A stretch of 31,473 nucleotides of DNA from assembly GCA_944385775.1 (NCBI GenBank), contig CALWYM010000030.1, positions 1-31,473 on the forward strand, in the 5' to 3' direction. Positions 16,186-24,099 of the stretch are shown piece by piece. This stretch comes from an uncultured Oscillospiraceae bacterium (lineage in GTDB: Bacteria; Bacillota; Clostridia; Oscillospirales; Oscillospiraceae). Position 1 is the stretch's first letter. Each line of letters starts with the position of its first letter. The position numbers were made by a program, and so were the translations under genes. The notes under the pieces are model-generated. The model was not told where the DNA came from and did no database searches. It worked only from the letters and a program-made list of their open reading frames with translations.

Positions 16186-16840
16186 ATTTTCCAAGCATAT
16201 TATCTATACATTTTGTTTCATCAGGATAAAGTCTTGCCAAATGCTCCTGAAGCCGTTGCCTTGATTCACTCGGCGTTCTGGAATAAATTCTTTCCTTTAC
16301 TGCTTCTCCCCAGTGCTGCTCCGGTGTAGAGTATTTTGCCACCCCAATTCCATAAGGAACACCGTTTTTTGTAATCTGGTACACAAAATCTACCGTTATA
16401 ACATATCCTTTCATTTGAAGTTTAGTAACTATTGAATCAAACTCTCCCCGCTTTTCAATCCCGGTTAAACGGCGCCATTCCCAGGATAGCATTGGTCCGT
16501 TTGTTTCCAGCACCTCATACACTGTTTTTTCCTTGTGACTGATAAGACCATCTTCCCACCTGGCGTCAAGGTCGTATCCGTCTCTTCGGAAATTTGCAAA
16601 ATCATAGAAAAATTCCCTTGTAATAAAACAGCTTTTATTCCAGAAAAATTTTCCGTAAGCACAGTCTATACCCTGTATTACAGGTCCTTTCCACATCCAT
16701 GCGCTTTCCTGAGCAAATAATAATTCTTCGGGAGTGTGCTCCTCCAGAGAAAATCCCGGAATTTTATTTTTGAAAAAAGGAAGTATTCCAAAACTTTTTA
16801 TAAGCTCAGCCATATCCTCTCTAGAATGAATCATGTCCAT
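16184..16840 (-). CDS. AlkZ-related winged-helix protein
   Basis: A soluble protein of 218 residues. The middle (about 105-150: VYEVLETNGPMLSWEWRRLT followed by FDSIVTKLQMKGYVITVDFV) reads as a winged helix, and the C-terminal part (NGVPYGIGVAKYSTPE) resembles proteins annotated as AlkZ-related, short relatives of the YcaQ/AlkZ DNA glycosylases that unhook interstrand crosslinks. The QxQ/QxD catalytic motif of full AlkZ is not obvious, so enzymatic activity is doubtful. A 67-codon amber-interrupted frame ends 7 nt upstream on the same strand and may belong to the same unit. The start uses AGGATAGG upstream. Confidence 0.55.
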   Translation of the reverse strand: MDMIHSREDMAELIKSFGILPFFKNKIPGFSLEEHTPEELLFAQESAWMWKGPVIQGIDCAYGKFFWNKSCFITREFFYDFANFRRDGYDLDARWEDGLISHKEKTVYEVLETNGPMLSWEWRRLTGIEKRGEFDSIVTKLQMKGYVITVDFVYQITKNGVPYGIGVAKYSTPEQHWGEAVKERIYSRTPSESRQRLQEHLARLYPDETKCIDNMLGK

Positions 16841-16846
16841 ATTTCA

Positions 16847-17050
16847 TTACCTATCCTCATAACCAAGTTCTCCCACAAGCCCGTCTTTCAAGAGCGCCGA
16901 TAAAGCGTTTCTTAGCAGCCGCTGTAAAAATAATGTCGTATATTTGGATAGGACAAGCTAAGCTTTTTTGCAAAGCGTATAAAAATCTCCATACCTTGAG
17001 ATTTGGCAGCACCTAGCTGTTCTTCCAATACGGATTAAATACTTCTCCAT
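16847..17050 (-). pseudogene. Small ORF interrupted by an in-frame TAG
   Basis: An ATG preceded by AGGGGGC opens MEKYLIRIGRTARCCQISRY and reads to KKA at codon 30. Codon 31 is TAG, after which the same frame continues for 36 sense codons (ending ALLKDGLVGELGYEDR) to a TAA. The continuing frame, the good ribosome site and the abutment to the AlkZ-related gene suggest one gene of 67 codons broken by a point mutation. The family is not recognised. Whether the first 30 residues are still made is open. Confidence 0.45.
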
Positions 17051-17096
17051 ATAAAGCCCCCTGATATTATTTTGACATAATAAGATAATATATACC

Positions 17097-17132
17097 TATA
17101 AAAATGGTACCCGTACGTTTGTCACGGGTACC
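17097..17132 (-). terminator. Terminator of the dehydratase-aldolase operon
   Basis: A 9-bp perfect stem (GGTACCCGT / ACGGGTACC) with a 9-nt loop is followed on the minus strand by ATTTTTATA, 11 nt after the aldolase stop codon. Confidence 0.85.
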
Positions 17133-17142
17133 ATAGTCAGTT

Positions 17143-18102
17143 TTACTGCTGGACAAGATGAAAGGTAAATCCACCAATTTCACCGTCAAGGTAAATAACT
17201 CTCACCTTTCCACTGGGAGTAAACTTCTCAGTACCAGGCACAAACCTAACGCCTTTTGAAGAAAGATAATATATAGTGCGCTCAACATTATTTGATGCGA
17301 TGCCTATATGTCCATTCTTGCCTGAGCCTTTGTCCATAACCTCCACCGCAGTGCCTGAAAACACAGAAGCAGGGTTTGGAAGATACGGAAAATCAAAAAT
17401 AGTGGAAATAAGTTTCGCTGTTTTTTCTGCTTCCTCTCTGGACTGGCAGTTTATACCGACATGCGCAAGGCGGAAGCCGAGCATGATCCTAACTGCCTCC
17501 TTGCAAATGGCGGTAATCTCATCCCAGCACTCGCCATCAATAAGATCCTTCTTAACCATCCATGTACCGCCGCAGGCCAGAACCTGTTCAAAAGATAAAT
17601 ATTCGTTAAGATTCTTCTGATTTACCCCGCCTGTGGGAATCCACTTAAGATTTTTATACGGTCCTGCCAGAGCCTTAAGCTTTGCTACTCCCCCGTTCTG
17701 CTCCGCAGGGAAGAACTTTACAACATCAAGACCCATTGCCATTGCCTGCTCCATCTCTCCGGCAGTTGCGGTGCCTGGAACAATAACCACATCCTTGGAA
17801 ATAGCATACTTAACAACCACAGGGTTAAATCCAGGAGTAACCACAAACTGTGCACCGGCAGAAACAGCCCTGTCAAGCTGTTCCGCAGTAAGCACAGTAC
17901 CTGCGCCCAAAATCATTTCAGGGCACTGGCTGCTAATCGCCTTAATGGCGTCCTCAGCTTCCGCCGTTCTAAAAGTGACCTCAGCTACCGGAAGTCCTCC
18001 TGCAATCAACGCCTTTGCAAGCGGCACAGCCTTTGCTGCATCATCAATAGCAATAACAGGGATAATTCCTATTTTTCCTATAGTCTCCAACAGTTTGTTC
18101 AT
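17143..18102 (-). CDS. KDPG/KHG aldolase fused to a VOC-like domain
   Basis: A 319-residue two-domain protein. Residues about 1-205 are a class I 2-keto-3-deoxy-6-phosphogluconate / 4-hydroxy-2-oxoglutarate aldolase, with E41 (AEVTFRT), VTPGFNP (88-94) and the Schiff-base K129 (VVKFFPAEQ), plus the phosphate loop PTGGV. It splits KDPG-type compounds into pyruvate and an aldehyde. Residues about 208-319 (LGFRLAHVGINCQSREEAEK to GGFTFHLVQ) look like a glyoxalase/VOC fold. Its role is unknown; perhaps it processes or senses a linked intermediate. Stand-alone aldolases are about 210 residues, so the extension is real. It is 20 nt downstream of the dehydratase gene, in one operon. Confidence 0.88.
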   Translation of the reverse strand: MNKLLETIGKIGIIPVIAIDDAAKAVPLAKALIAGGLPVAEVTFRTAEAEDAIKAISSQCPEMILGAGTVLTAEQLDRAVSAGAQFVVTPGFNPVVVKYAISKDVVIVPGTATAGEMEQAMAMGLDVVKFFPAEQNGGVAKLKALAGPYKNLKWIPTGGVNQKNLNEYLSFEQVLACGGTWMVKKDLIDGECWDEITAICKEAVRIMLGFRLAHVGINCQSREEAEKTAKLISTIFDFPYLPNPASVFSGTAVEVMDKGSGKNGHIGIASNNVERTIYYLSSKGVRFVPGTEKFTPSGKVRVIYLDGEIGGFTFHLVQQ

Positions 18103-18122
18103 TTTAAATCCTCCTAACAGTT

Positions 18123-19871
18123 TTAATCATCAAATTCCAGATAAGCTCCCTTCATGGGACTGGCTGCATGCTCACTGAACATACGAAGCACACCTTTCTT
18201 ATACTTTAATGGCTTAGGTTTCCAGTTTGCACGGCGTTTTTTCAGTATCATGTTCACTTCCTCTGGAGAGCATCTTTCTCCATTAATGCCCACAATAGCA
18301 AGTACCCTGCCCGGCACGTCAATTTCAATAAGATCCCCCTCCTCTACAAGGGCAATAGGTCCGCCACTTTGGGCTTCCGGACTTACGTGACCGATAACAG
18401 GACCGGTTGAAGCACCGGAAAACCTTCCGTCAGTTATAAGGGCAATGGATTTTCCCAGCTCCTTATCAGAGGAAATAGCCTCACTTGTATAAAACATCTC
18501 CGGCATTCCACTGCCCTTAGGTCCTTCATACCTTATAAAAACAGCATCACCGGGCTGAACTCTGTGGTGCAAAACGGCGTCAATGCACTCCTCTTCACTG
18601 TCAAAAGGTCTGGCACGAAGAACAGCCTTAAACATCTCTTTTGGACATGCGGTGTGCTTAATAACTGCACCACCAGGAGCGAGATTACCTTTCAACACCG
18701 CTATACTTCCGTCGGTACCAAGGGCATTATCATATGACCTTATAATATCCTCTCTTTTAAGTGACAAACCATACCGTCTGTTTGCTTCTAAAAGAAGATT
18801 ATTGCATTTTTCATAAAAACCATCCCGCCTTAGTTTTTTAAGGTTTTCTCCAATGGTTTTACCTGTTACGGTCATGACATTGAGATTAAGAACAGCCCTC
18901 AATTCCTCCATAATGGCAGGTACACCACCGGCGTAGTAGAAAAACTCCGCAGGCCATCTCCCTGCCGGTCGAATGTCCAGAAGATAATGAGCGTTTTTGT
19001 GCAACTCATCAAAGGTATCTCCGTCAATATTAATGCCAAATTCATGGGCAATAGCAGGAAGATGAATCATAGCGTTTGTAGAGCCTGAAATGGCAGCATG
19101 AATAAGAATAGCGTTTTTAAAACTTTCTAAAGTTACAAAATCAGAGGGTTTAATTCCCTTTTCCGCAAGCCCAACTGATATAGCACCCGCCTCATATGCA
19201 TATGCTTCAAGCTCTGGGCTCTCAGCCGGCACAAGTGCGCTGCCGGGGAGAGCAAGTCCAAGCGCTTCAGCCATAATCTGCATTGTTGACGCAGTACCTA
19301 TAAAGCTGCAAGCTCCGCAGCTGGGACAAGCGTTGCACTTTGCCCAATTTAACTTGTCCTCACTTATTTCACCACGCTCATAGGCCGCGGAGTACATTCC
19401 AAGCTGCTCAAGTGTTAAAAGCTCCGGTCCAGCAGCCATTACACCCCCTGGTACAACCACTGACGGGATATTTAACCTTGCCAAACCAATTAAGTTGCCT
19501 GGAAGTCCCTTGTCACAGCTTGCGATAAATACTCCACCATCAAAAGGGGTTGCACTGGCCTGAATTTCAATCATATTAGCAATCATTTCACGACTTGCAA
19601 GAGAGAAATTTATTCCGTCTGTACCCTGACTTTCCCCATCGCACATATCAGTAGTAAAATATCTTGCGCCATAGCCTCCGGCGGACTCTACTCCTTTTCT
19701 GACTGCTTGCACTAACTTGTAAAGGTGTCCAGACCCCGGATGGCTGTCACCAAAGGTACTTTCAATAAAAATTTGCGGCTTTGAAAGATCCTCCTTCCCC
19801 CAGCCTGTTCCAATTCGCAAAGGGTCAAGCTCCGGAGAAAGCTTTCTCATTTTCTGGCTAATAAGCTCCAT
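18123..19871 (-). CDS. IlvD/Edd family dehydratase, probably sugar-acid dehydratase
   Basis: A 582-residue Fe-S dehydratase. Cluster-ligand regions are visible: TDMCDGESQGTDG (about 75-87), ASCDKGLPGNLIG (about 120-132) and CNACPSCGACSFIGTASTMQ (about 180-200). The C-terminal half has LITDGRFSGASTGPVIGHVSPEA, a family signature. The family includes dihydroxyacid dehydratase, 6-phosphogluconate dehydratase and sugar-acid (gluconate, xylonate, arabonate, galactonate) dehydratases. Pairing with a KDPG-type aldolase favours sugar-acid breakdown over branched-chain amino acid synthesis, since no ilv genes are near. I prefer the ATG at 19871, 12 nt after AAAAAGGA; an in-frame TTG at 19880 is too close to that site. 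Confidence 0.85.
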   Translation of the reverse strand: MELISQKMRKLSPELDPLRIGTGWGKEDLSKPQIFIESTFGDSHPGSGHLYKLVQAVRKGVESAGGYGARYFTTDMCDGESQGTDGINFSLASREMIANMIEIQASATPFDGGVFIASCDKGLPGNLIGLARLNIPSVVVPGGVMAAGPELLTLEQLGMYSAAYERGEISEDKLNWAKCNACPSCGACSFIGTASTMQIMAEALGLALPGSALVPAESPELEAYAYEAGAISVGLAEKGIKPSDFVTLESFKNAILIHAAISGSTNAMIHLPAIAHEFGINIDGDTFDELHKNAHYLLDIRPAGRWPAEFFYYAGGVPAIMEELRAVLNLNVMTVTGKTIGENLKKLRRDGFYEKCNNLLLEANRRYGLSLKREDIIRSYDNALGTDGSIAVLKGNLAPGGAVIKHTACPKEMFKAVLRARPFDSEEECIDAVLHHRVQPGDAVFIRYEGPKGSGMPEMFYTSEAISSDKELGKSIALITDGRFSGASTGPVIGHVSPEAQSGGPIALVEEGDLIEIDVPGRVLAIVGINGERCSPEEVNMILKKRRANWKPKPLKYKKGVLRMFSEHAASPMKGAYLEFDD

Positions 19872-20001
19872 ACGTAACAATCGTCCTTTTTAAAACAACA
19901 TTTCCAAATTTCAATAATAATCCGTATTTTAATGTTAACACATCGTTGCTACAAAGTAAAGTAAACGGAAAGCTTAATTTTAAAATTTGCCATATAAACC
20001 A

Positions 20002-20031
20002 GCAGAGACCAGGCTATTGCCCGGTCTCTGC
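20002..20031 (-). terminator. Terminator-like hairpin after the PHP-like gene
   Basis: A 13-bp stem (GCAGAGACCGGGC / GCCTGGTCTCTGC, one G-T pair) with loop AATA on the minus strand. It is followed by TGGTTTATATG, a weak T-tract, so termination may be partial. It lies in the 205-nt gap before the dehydratase gene. Confidence 0.65.
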
Positions 20032-20085
20032 CAATCGCATAAAAAGAAGGGAGAATCGTATAAATTAAGTTAATATCTCAGTAAA

Positions 20086-22095
20086 TTACTTGTTCTGGAT
20101 GAATACAGGCATACCGAATGCAGAATTCCATGCAATATCAGTAGCCAATACACGAGCCCACTTCATTCCCTTGGGGAAGTTAAACTCAACGGTCTGGCGA
20201 CCATAAGGAGTGGTATCGTTCATTGGGATTCTGACGGAGCTAACATTCTCGCCATCAGAATATACACACTCAGCGTAGGACATTGGGAAGGTCCAGCTGA
20301 ACGTAGCGGTTGCCTTACCGTCCTCAATGCAGCTCTCCTCAAGGAGAACTTCACCAGTGGAGTAGAAGTGCTTGCCCTCACGAAGAGCGTCAACAAGCTC
20401 ATCATACTTTTCGGAAGACGGAATGTGATCAAGCTGTACATATGTGCAGTTGGTCATCGGGTAAAGCTCCCAGTCTTCCTCACTCTCGTTTACCTTAGTA
20501 TAGGTATCAAGCTCACTCATAACGTAGCGTGGATGATCAGCCCAGTTGTTAATATCATTCCAAACGCGCTCGATACGACCGGAGAACATATTGTCAACGG
20601 AGTTATCAGCAGGCAGCATTCTGGCACCAAAGCCCATCCAACGCTCGCTTGTAAACCAAGGCTCATTCTTGCAGTCATACGGAAGACCATCATTAGCCTT
20701 AGTATCCGGATGCGGCATCTGAATAAATGCATTCTCACGACGGCACATCTCAACAACGTCCATAGCGCTCTTCAGGTGGTAATAGGTACGACCGTCAGGC
20801 AGCTTCTCAGCAAACTCCTGATCATCGTCTCTCCAGCGTGAATAAAGCATTGGCTTGGATGGCCAAATCATAAAGTGGAACGGTATCAGCTGCTTTGCCT
20901 TGTCCTTGCCATTTATGGCAATCTCTTCGCCGGTGACAAGGAGAAAGTCAGGGGTGCTGACATAGCGGGACTCAAGCTGATAACGCTCAAGATCGGACTT
21001 ACGACCTTCTTTGTTATCATCGCAACGACCCTCAGCCCAGAAATCGCAGGGTGAGAATATATCGAAGCCGTTTTCCTTAATGAGGAGCTCCCATGGACGC
21101 TGCTTTCTGTAATCTCTTGGGAATGCAGCCTGGCTTGCAATATGCATATGGGAACCAAGGCGCTTGTAGCCCTCAAGCGGACGAAGATGATCGAAGTTAG
21201 TGTACTTCATAGCCATGCTACGGGTAGCATAAACAGTGTCGCTGCTCACTACCAGGAAGTAGGACATTCTCTGCATGGTGCCCGGCTTTGCGTTATAGAG
21301 AGGCCAGCGGATATTGAAGTGCTCCTGCTCCTTATTATGGCGAACACCGATAGAGAACTTGCCGCTCTTCTCAAGGTTGTAGTAGTTGTAACCAACATTG
21401 TTCTCAGTCTGACCGCCCCAAACGAAACGGTGAGGAGTCGGCATTACTGCAACGGCACCGTGAGGCTGCTGAAGGGTAAGGACACGTCCACGGGCGTAAA
21501 CACGCTCACGATCGCGATCCGGACCCGCGTTAGTACGATATCCGGGATTCTCAAGCACCTCGCGACGCTTTGGAGTGACGTAGTAGAGCTTATCGGGCTT
21601 AAAGCCACTGAGTCCTCCATGATAAAGGTAACATACACCGTCATCCTGAGTAGATGCAACAGCCTCAATACGGACAAGGTTGCTTCCCTCGAAGAAATGA
21701 ACCTCAAAGCCACCGTTGAATTGACCCAAGGTAAGACCATTAAATGCTACGGTCTGGACGTTACCGTCCTTAGAGTAGGTAATCTCAGTGGTGTCCCAAG
21801 AATCCTTTGCCTCTTTGACCTCTTTCTTACGACTCATTGGGTCATCGGAATAGGTGTCCCACTGGAATCCAAGCTCCTCGCCAGGAGCAAGACCCTTCTC
21901 ACGCTGTGGGTTTATCTTTGTACGAACACCTGTAATTACCTTGAACTCTGGATAAAGGTTAGAAGCAAGGCTAACCCACTTGCCGTTGGTCTCATAGCTC
22001 AGGTCAATAATGCAGGGCTTATTTTCAACAATGCCCAGTTCGGCACGCCAAGAGAGCCTGTCTTCACCGGTCCAAGTAACAGTCTGTCTATCCAT
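20086..22095 (-). CDS. PHP/CehA-like metallohydrolase of unknown substrate
   Basis: A 669-residue cytoplasmic protein; no signal peptide. The N-terminal 300 or so residues are beta-rich and not recognised. From about 315 it resembles the CehA/McbA branch of PHP metallohydrolases: an H-x-H pair in RLGSHMHIASQ, then ENGFDIFSPCDFW where the family has G-x-D-x-x-x-x-T-D-H, later FIQMPHPDTKAN, and near the end EGKHFYSTGEVLLEE, like the G-x-x-F-x-T-S-G-x-x motif. The T-D-H triad is changed to P-C-D, so the metal site is incomplete or altered. The ATG follows AAGGAGTG; an in-frame ATG 51 nt upstream has none. It follows the SLC13 permease gene by 124 nt on the same strand and probably acts on the imported compound. 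Confidence 0.6.
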   Translation of the reverse strand: MDRQTVTWTGEDRLSWRAELGIVENKPCIIDLSYETNGKWVSLASNLYPEFKVITGVRTKINPQREKGLAPGEELGFQWDTYSDDPMSRKKEVKEAKDSWDTTEITYSKDGNVQTVAFNGLTLGQFNGGFEVHFFEGSNLVRIEAVASTQDDGVCYLYHGGLSGFKPDKLYYVTPKRREVLENPGYRTNAGPDRDRERVYARGRVLTLQQPHGAVAVMPTPHRFVWGGQTENNVGYNYYNLEKSGKFSIGVRHNKEQEHFNIRWPLYNAKPGTMQRMSYFLVVSSDTVYATRSMAMKYTNFDHLRPLEGYKRLGSHMHIASQAAFPRDYRKQRPWELLIKENGFDIFSPCDFWAEGRCDDNKEGRKSDLERYQLESRYVSTPDFLLVTGEEIAINGKDKAKQLIPFHFMIWPSKPMLYSRWRDDDQEFAEKLPDGRTYYHLKSAMDVVEMCRRENAFIQMPHPDTKANDGLPYDCKNEPWFTSERWMGFGARMLPADNSVDNMFSGRIERVWNDINNWADHPRYVMSELDTYTKVNESEEDWELYPMTNCTYVQLDHIPSSEKYDELVDALREGKHFYSTGEVLLEESCIEDGKATATFSWTFPMSYAECVYSDGENVSSVRIPMNDTTPYGRQTVEFNFPKGMKWARVLATDIAWNSAFGMPVFIQNK

Positions 22096-22219
22096 TACTT
22101 TACACTCCTTTTCTTTAGATTTTTGTATATCTATATAATGGGGCAATTATACATTATACAATTCAGAACAAATTTGAAGGTTTATAACAGTTTTATTCAA
22201 TGGTCAAATTTTGTCGACA

Positions 22220-23524
22220 TCAGGGCCAGATTGGGAACAGGAACGCTGTCCAAAGAACGCCTGCAACAGTCTTTATAACCATTGGCAGTATACCCTGTTT
22301 AATCATGGTCTTAACGTCGTATCCGCCACCCTCCATAATGATTGGAATAACAGCAGTTGCGGAAGGCAGAAGCCATGCAGTAAGGGAAGCGTTCTGGATG
22401 CCAATAACAACACCCTTAGCACTGCACCCTATTGTTGAGCAGGTAACAATTCCGATAGGAATAAGAAGGTTTGCGGTTGCACCATTATTCATGAACTGGG
22501 TCAGGAACATGGTAACCAACCAGAATGCTCCGATAAGGGCAATGCTGGAAGGACGTTCACCAAGAGCGTCAGCAACAAGACTGCCGAGCCAATGACCGGT
22601 ACCTGTGTTAAGTAGAGCAGCACCCATAATGAGTGCTCCGACATAGAGGAAGATGAGGGAGAAAGGCATAGCATTGATTCCCTCTTTGAAAGTGAGAACG
22701 CCAGTGAAGTACATGAGGATAGCGCCGGTAACGGTAACCATCCACTGTGCAATACCAAGAGACTCAGCAAGAATTAAACCAATGCAGGTGAAAGCAAATA
22801 TAATATATGCAAAAATTTCCTGCCTCTTGTTAAGAGTTGCTTTGGTAGCCCTCTGAGCCTGCTTACCAAGATCCAGAGACTCAATCTGAACAGAAGGAGC
22901 ATCAGGAGCAAGCTTAATACCAAGGGTCATAAAGTAAATCAGCATAATGATGGAAACAGGGAGTCTTGCAAAGAATGGGTCAAGAAGCTCAAATTTGTCA
23001 CCGAAAGTATATCCGGCAGACTCAAGGAAGCCGTTATACCTGTTATACAGAACAGCTCCGTTTCCTATTGGAGGTGAAAGCTGGTCGCACAGGAGCATGA
23101 TACCAACCGGGAACATTGCCTTTGCCGGGCTTTTTCCAGACCTTTCGCAGATTGCGATAATCAGAGGATACACAATAGCGATACGCCCAATGGCGCCTGC
23201 AAGGAGGAATCCAAGACCGAAGTTAATAATCATAAAAAGTCTCAAGGAGTTATTAAAACTACCGCCTACTTTAAACAGCAAGGAAGCTATGCTTCCAACC
23301 GCTCTTGTTCTTCCAAATGCGTTAGCAACTACCATCATGGTTGCCATAATAACCGCGTTGCTATCTGCAAACTTTGAAAGAGCAGTATTTGCGTCAATAC
23401 AACCTGTAAGAACAAGAAGTACCGAAATACCGATTGCTATAACGCCGTAATCCCACTTGGCTATAACAATCATGACAAGCATGAGTGCCCAAAGTGCAAT
23501 ATTTATTGCTATTTGAGTGGTCAT
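22220..23524 (-). CDS. SLC13-type (DASS/ion transporter superfamily) permease
   Basis: A 434-residue membrane protein with about 11-12 hydrophobic segments. The two halves each contain an S/N-rich re-entrant hairpin typical of divalent-anion:Na+ and citrate-type symporters: DSNAVIMATMMVVANAFGRT near 54-73 with CDQLSPPIGNGAVLY near 146-160, and FMNNGATANLLIPIGIV near 346-362. Family members carry dicarboxylates, citrate, sulfate or similar anions, usually with Na+. The start is preceded by GAAGGATAGA. It appears to be in one unit with the downstream PHP-like protein, suggesting import of an organic acid or acidic conjugate that the latter processes. The exact substrate is unknown. Confidence 0.8.
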   Translation of the reverse strand: MTTQIAINIALWALMLVMIVIAKWDYGVIAIGISVLLVLTGCIDANTALSKFADSNAVIMATMMVVANAFGRTRAVGSIASLLFKVGGSFNNSLRLFMIINFGLGFLLAGAIGRIAIVYPLIIAICERSGKSPAKAMFPVGIMLLCDQLSPPIGNGAVLYNRYNGFLESAGYTFGDKFELLDPFFARLPVSIIMLIYFMTLGIKLAPDAPSVQIESLDLGKQAQRATKATLNKRQEIFAYIIFAFTCIGLILAESLGIAQWMVTVTGAILMYFTGVLTFKEGINAMPFSLIFLYVGALIMGAALLNTGTGHWLGSLVADALGERPSSIALIGAFWLVTMFLTQFMNNGATANLLIPIGIVTCSTIGCSAKGVVIGIQNASLTAWLLPSATAVIPIIMEGGGYDVKTMIKQGILPMVIKTVAGVLWTAFLFPIWP

Positions 23525-23788
23525 ATGTATCTATCCTTCTCTCTTTAATTTTTGATTACCGACAGAGCTCGGTTTTTTCATAACCAAGCTCATCAGGCAA
23601 CCCCATTCCTCTAGGCCTTTGAGTGATAATAGAATAACACACAAACCACAGTTTGAAAAATCGTTCATATTTATGTAACATAATTAACTAGCTTGTATAA
23701 TACCTCTAATCCCTCTTTTGTTGCTGTTCTCAATCGTTAACATTTATTTAACATAAAGAATTTGAAAAATAGCACAAATAAATGCAAA

Positions 23789-23817
23789 ATTATATCCAGC
23801 TTTTCCGTCATAATGTA
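23789..23817 (-). promoter_or_regulatory. Possible activator-dependent promoter for the SLC13 operon
   Basis: A good -10 (TATAAT, 23789-23794) has only a poor -35 (TACATT, 23812-23817) at 17-nt spacing on the minus strand. The inverted repeat abuts the -35, as expected when an activator is needed. The leader to the permease start would be about 260 nt. Confidence 0.35.
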
Positions 23818-23860
23818 TATTTTGAATAGTATTTATTAAGCATATTGTACATTCAAAATA
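23818..23860. repeat. Inverted repeat upstream of the SLC13 operon (possible operator)
   Basis: TATTTTGAAT (23818-23827) and ATTCAAAATA (23851-23860) are perfect 10-bp complements with a 23-nt spacer, in the 570-nt AT-rich gap between the permease gene and the LysR genes. It has no T-tract suited to a terminator. It is a plausible LysR or other regulator site. The rest of the gap (about 23660-23780 and 23870-24040) holds AT-rich sequence in which I see no gene. Confidence 0.45.
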
Positions 23861-24042
23861 GTGCAATGTATTTTTTTAATACAATTTAGTATATGTTACA
23901 TAAAAAACAATAGAAAAAACCTTATTAAAAGTAATATTATTTCTGTTAATTTTTTGTAAAAGGAATCAACCGTTCCACAAAAATAAAAGAAACCTGTTAA
24001 AAACTCTATATAATATAATAGTTTACTTAAATTAATTATTGT

Positions 24043-24075
24043 AATACGTCCGAAGATTGCATCTCCGGACGTATT
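24043..24075 (-). terminator. Hairpin after the LysR pair
   Basis: A long stem (AATACGTCCG + AGAT / ATCT + CGGACGTATT, one A-C mismatch, loop TGC) lies 24 nt after the LysR stop codon. The minus-strand tail ACAATAATTAATT is not T-rich, so it may act as a 3' end stabiliser or weak terminator. Confidence 0.6.
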
Positions 24076-24099
24076 ATTAAAAGTTTCGTAACTTATTTC

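Noticed and set aside
16957..16962. Amber codon as pyrrolysine or other recoding
   Set aside because: No pyl genes or recoding element are visible and the small ORF is not a methylamine methyltransferase; a nonsense mutation is simpler.
21142..22278. 378-codon plus-strand open frame
   Set aside because: It lies antisense to the PHP-like gene, which has a ribosome site and recognisable motifs; the plus-strand frame has neither and reads as low-information sequence.
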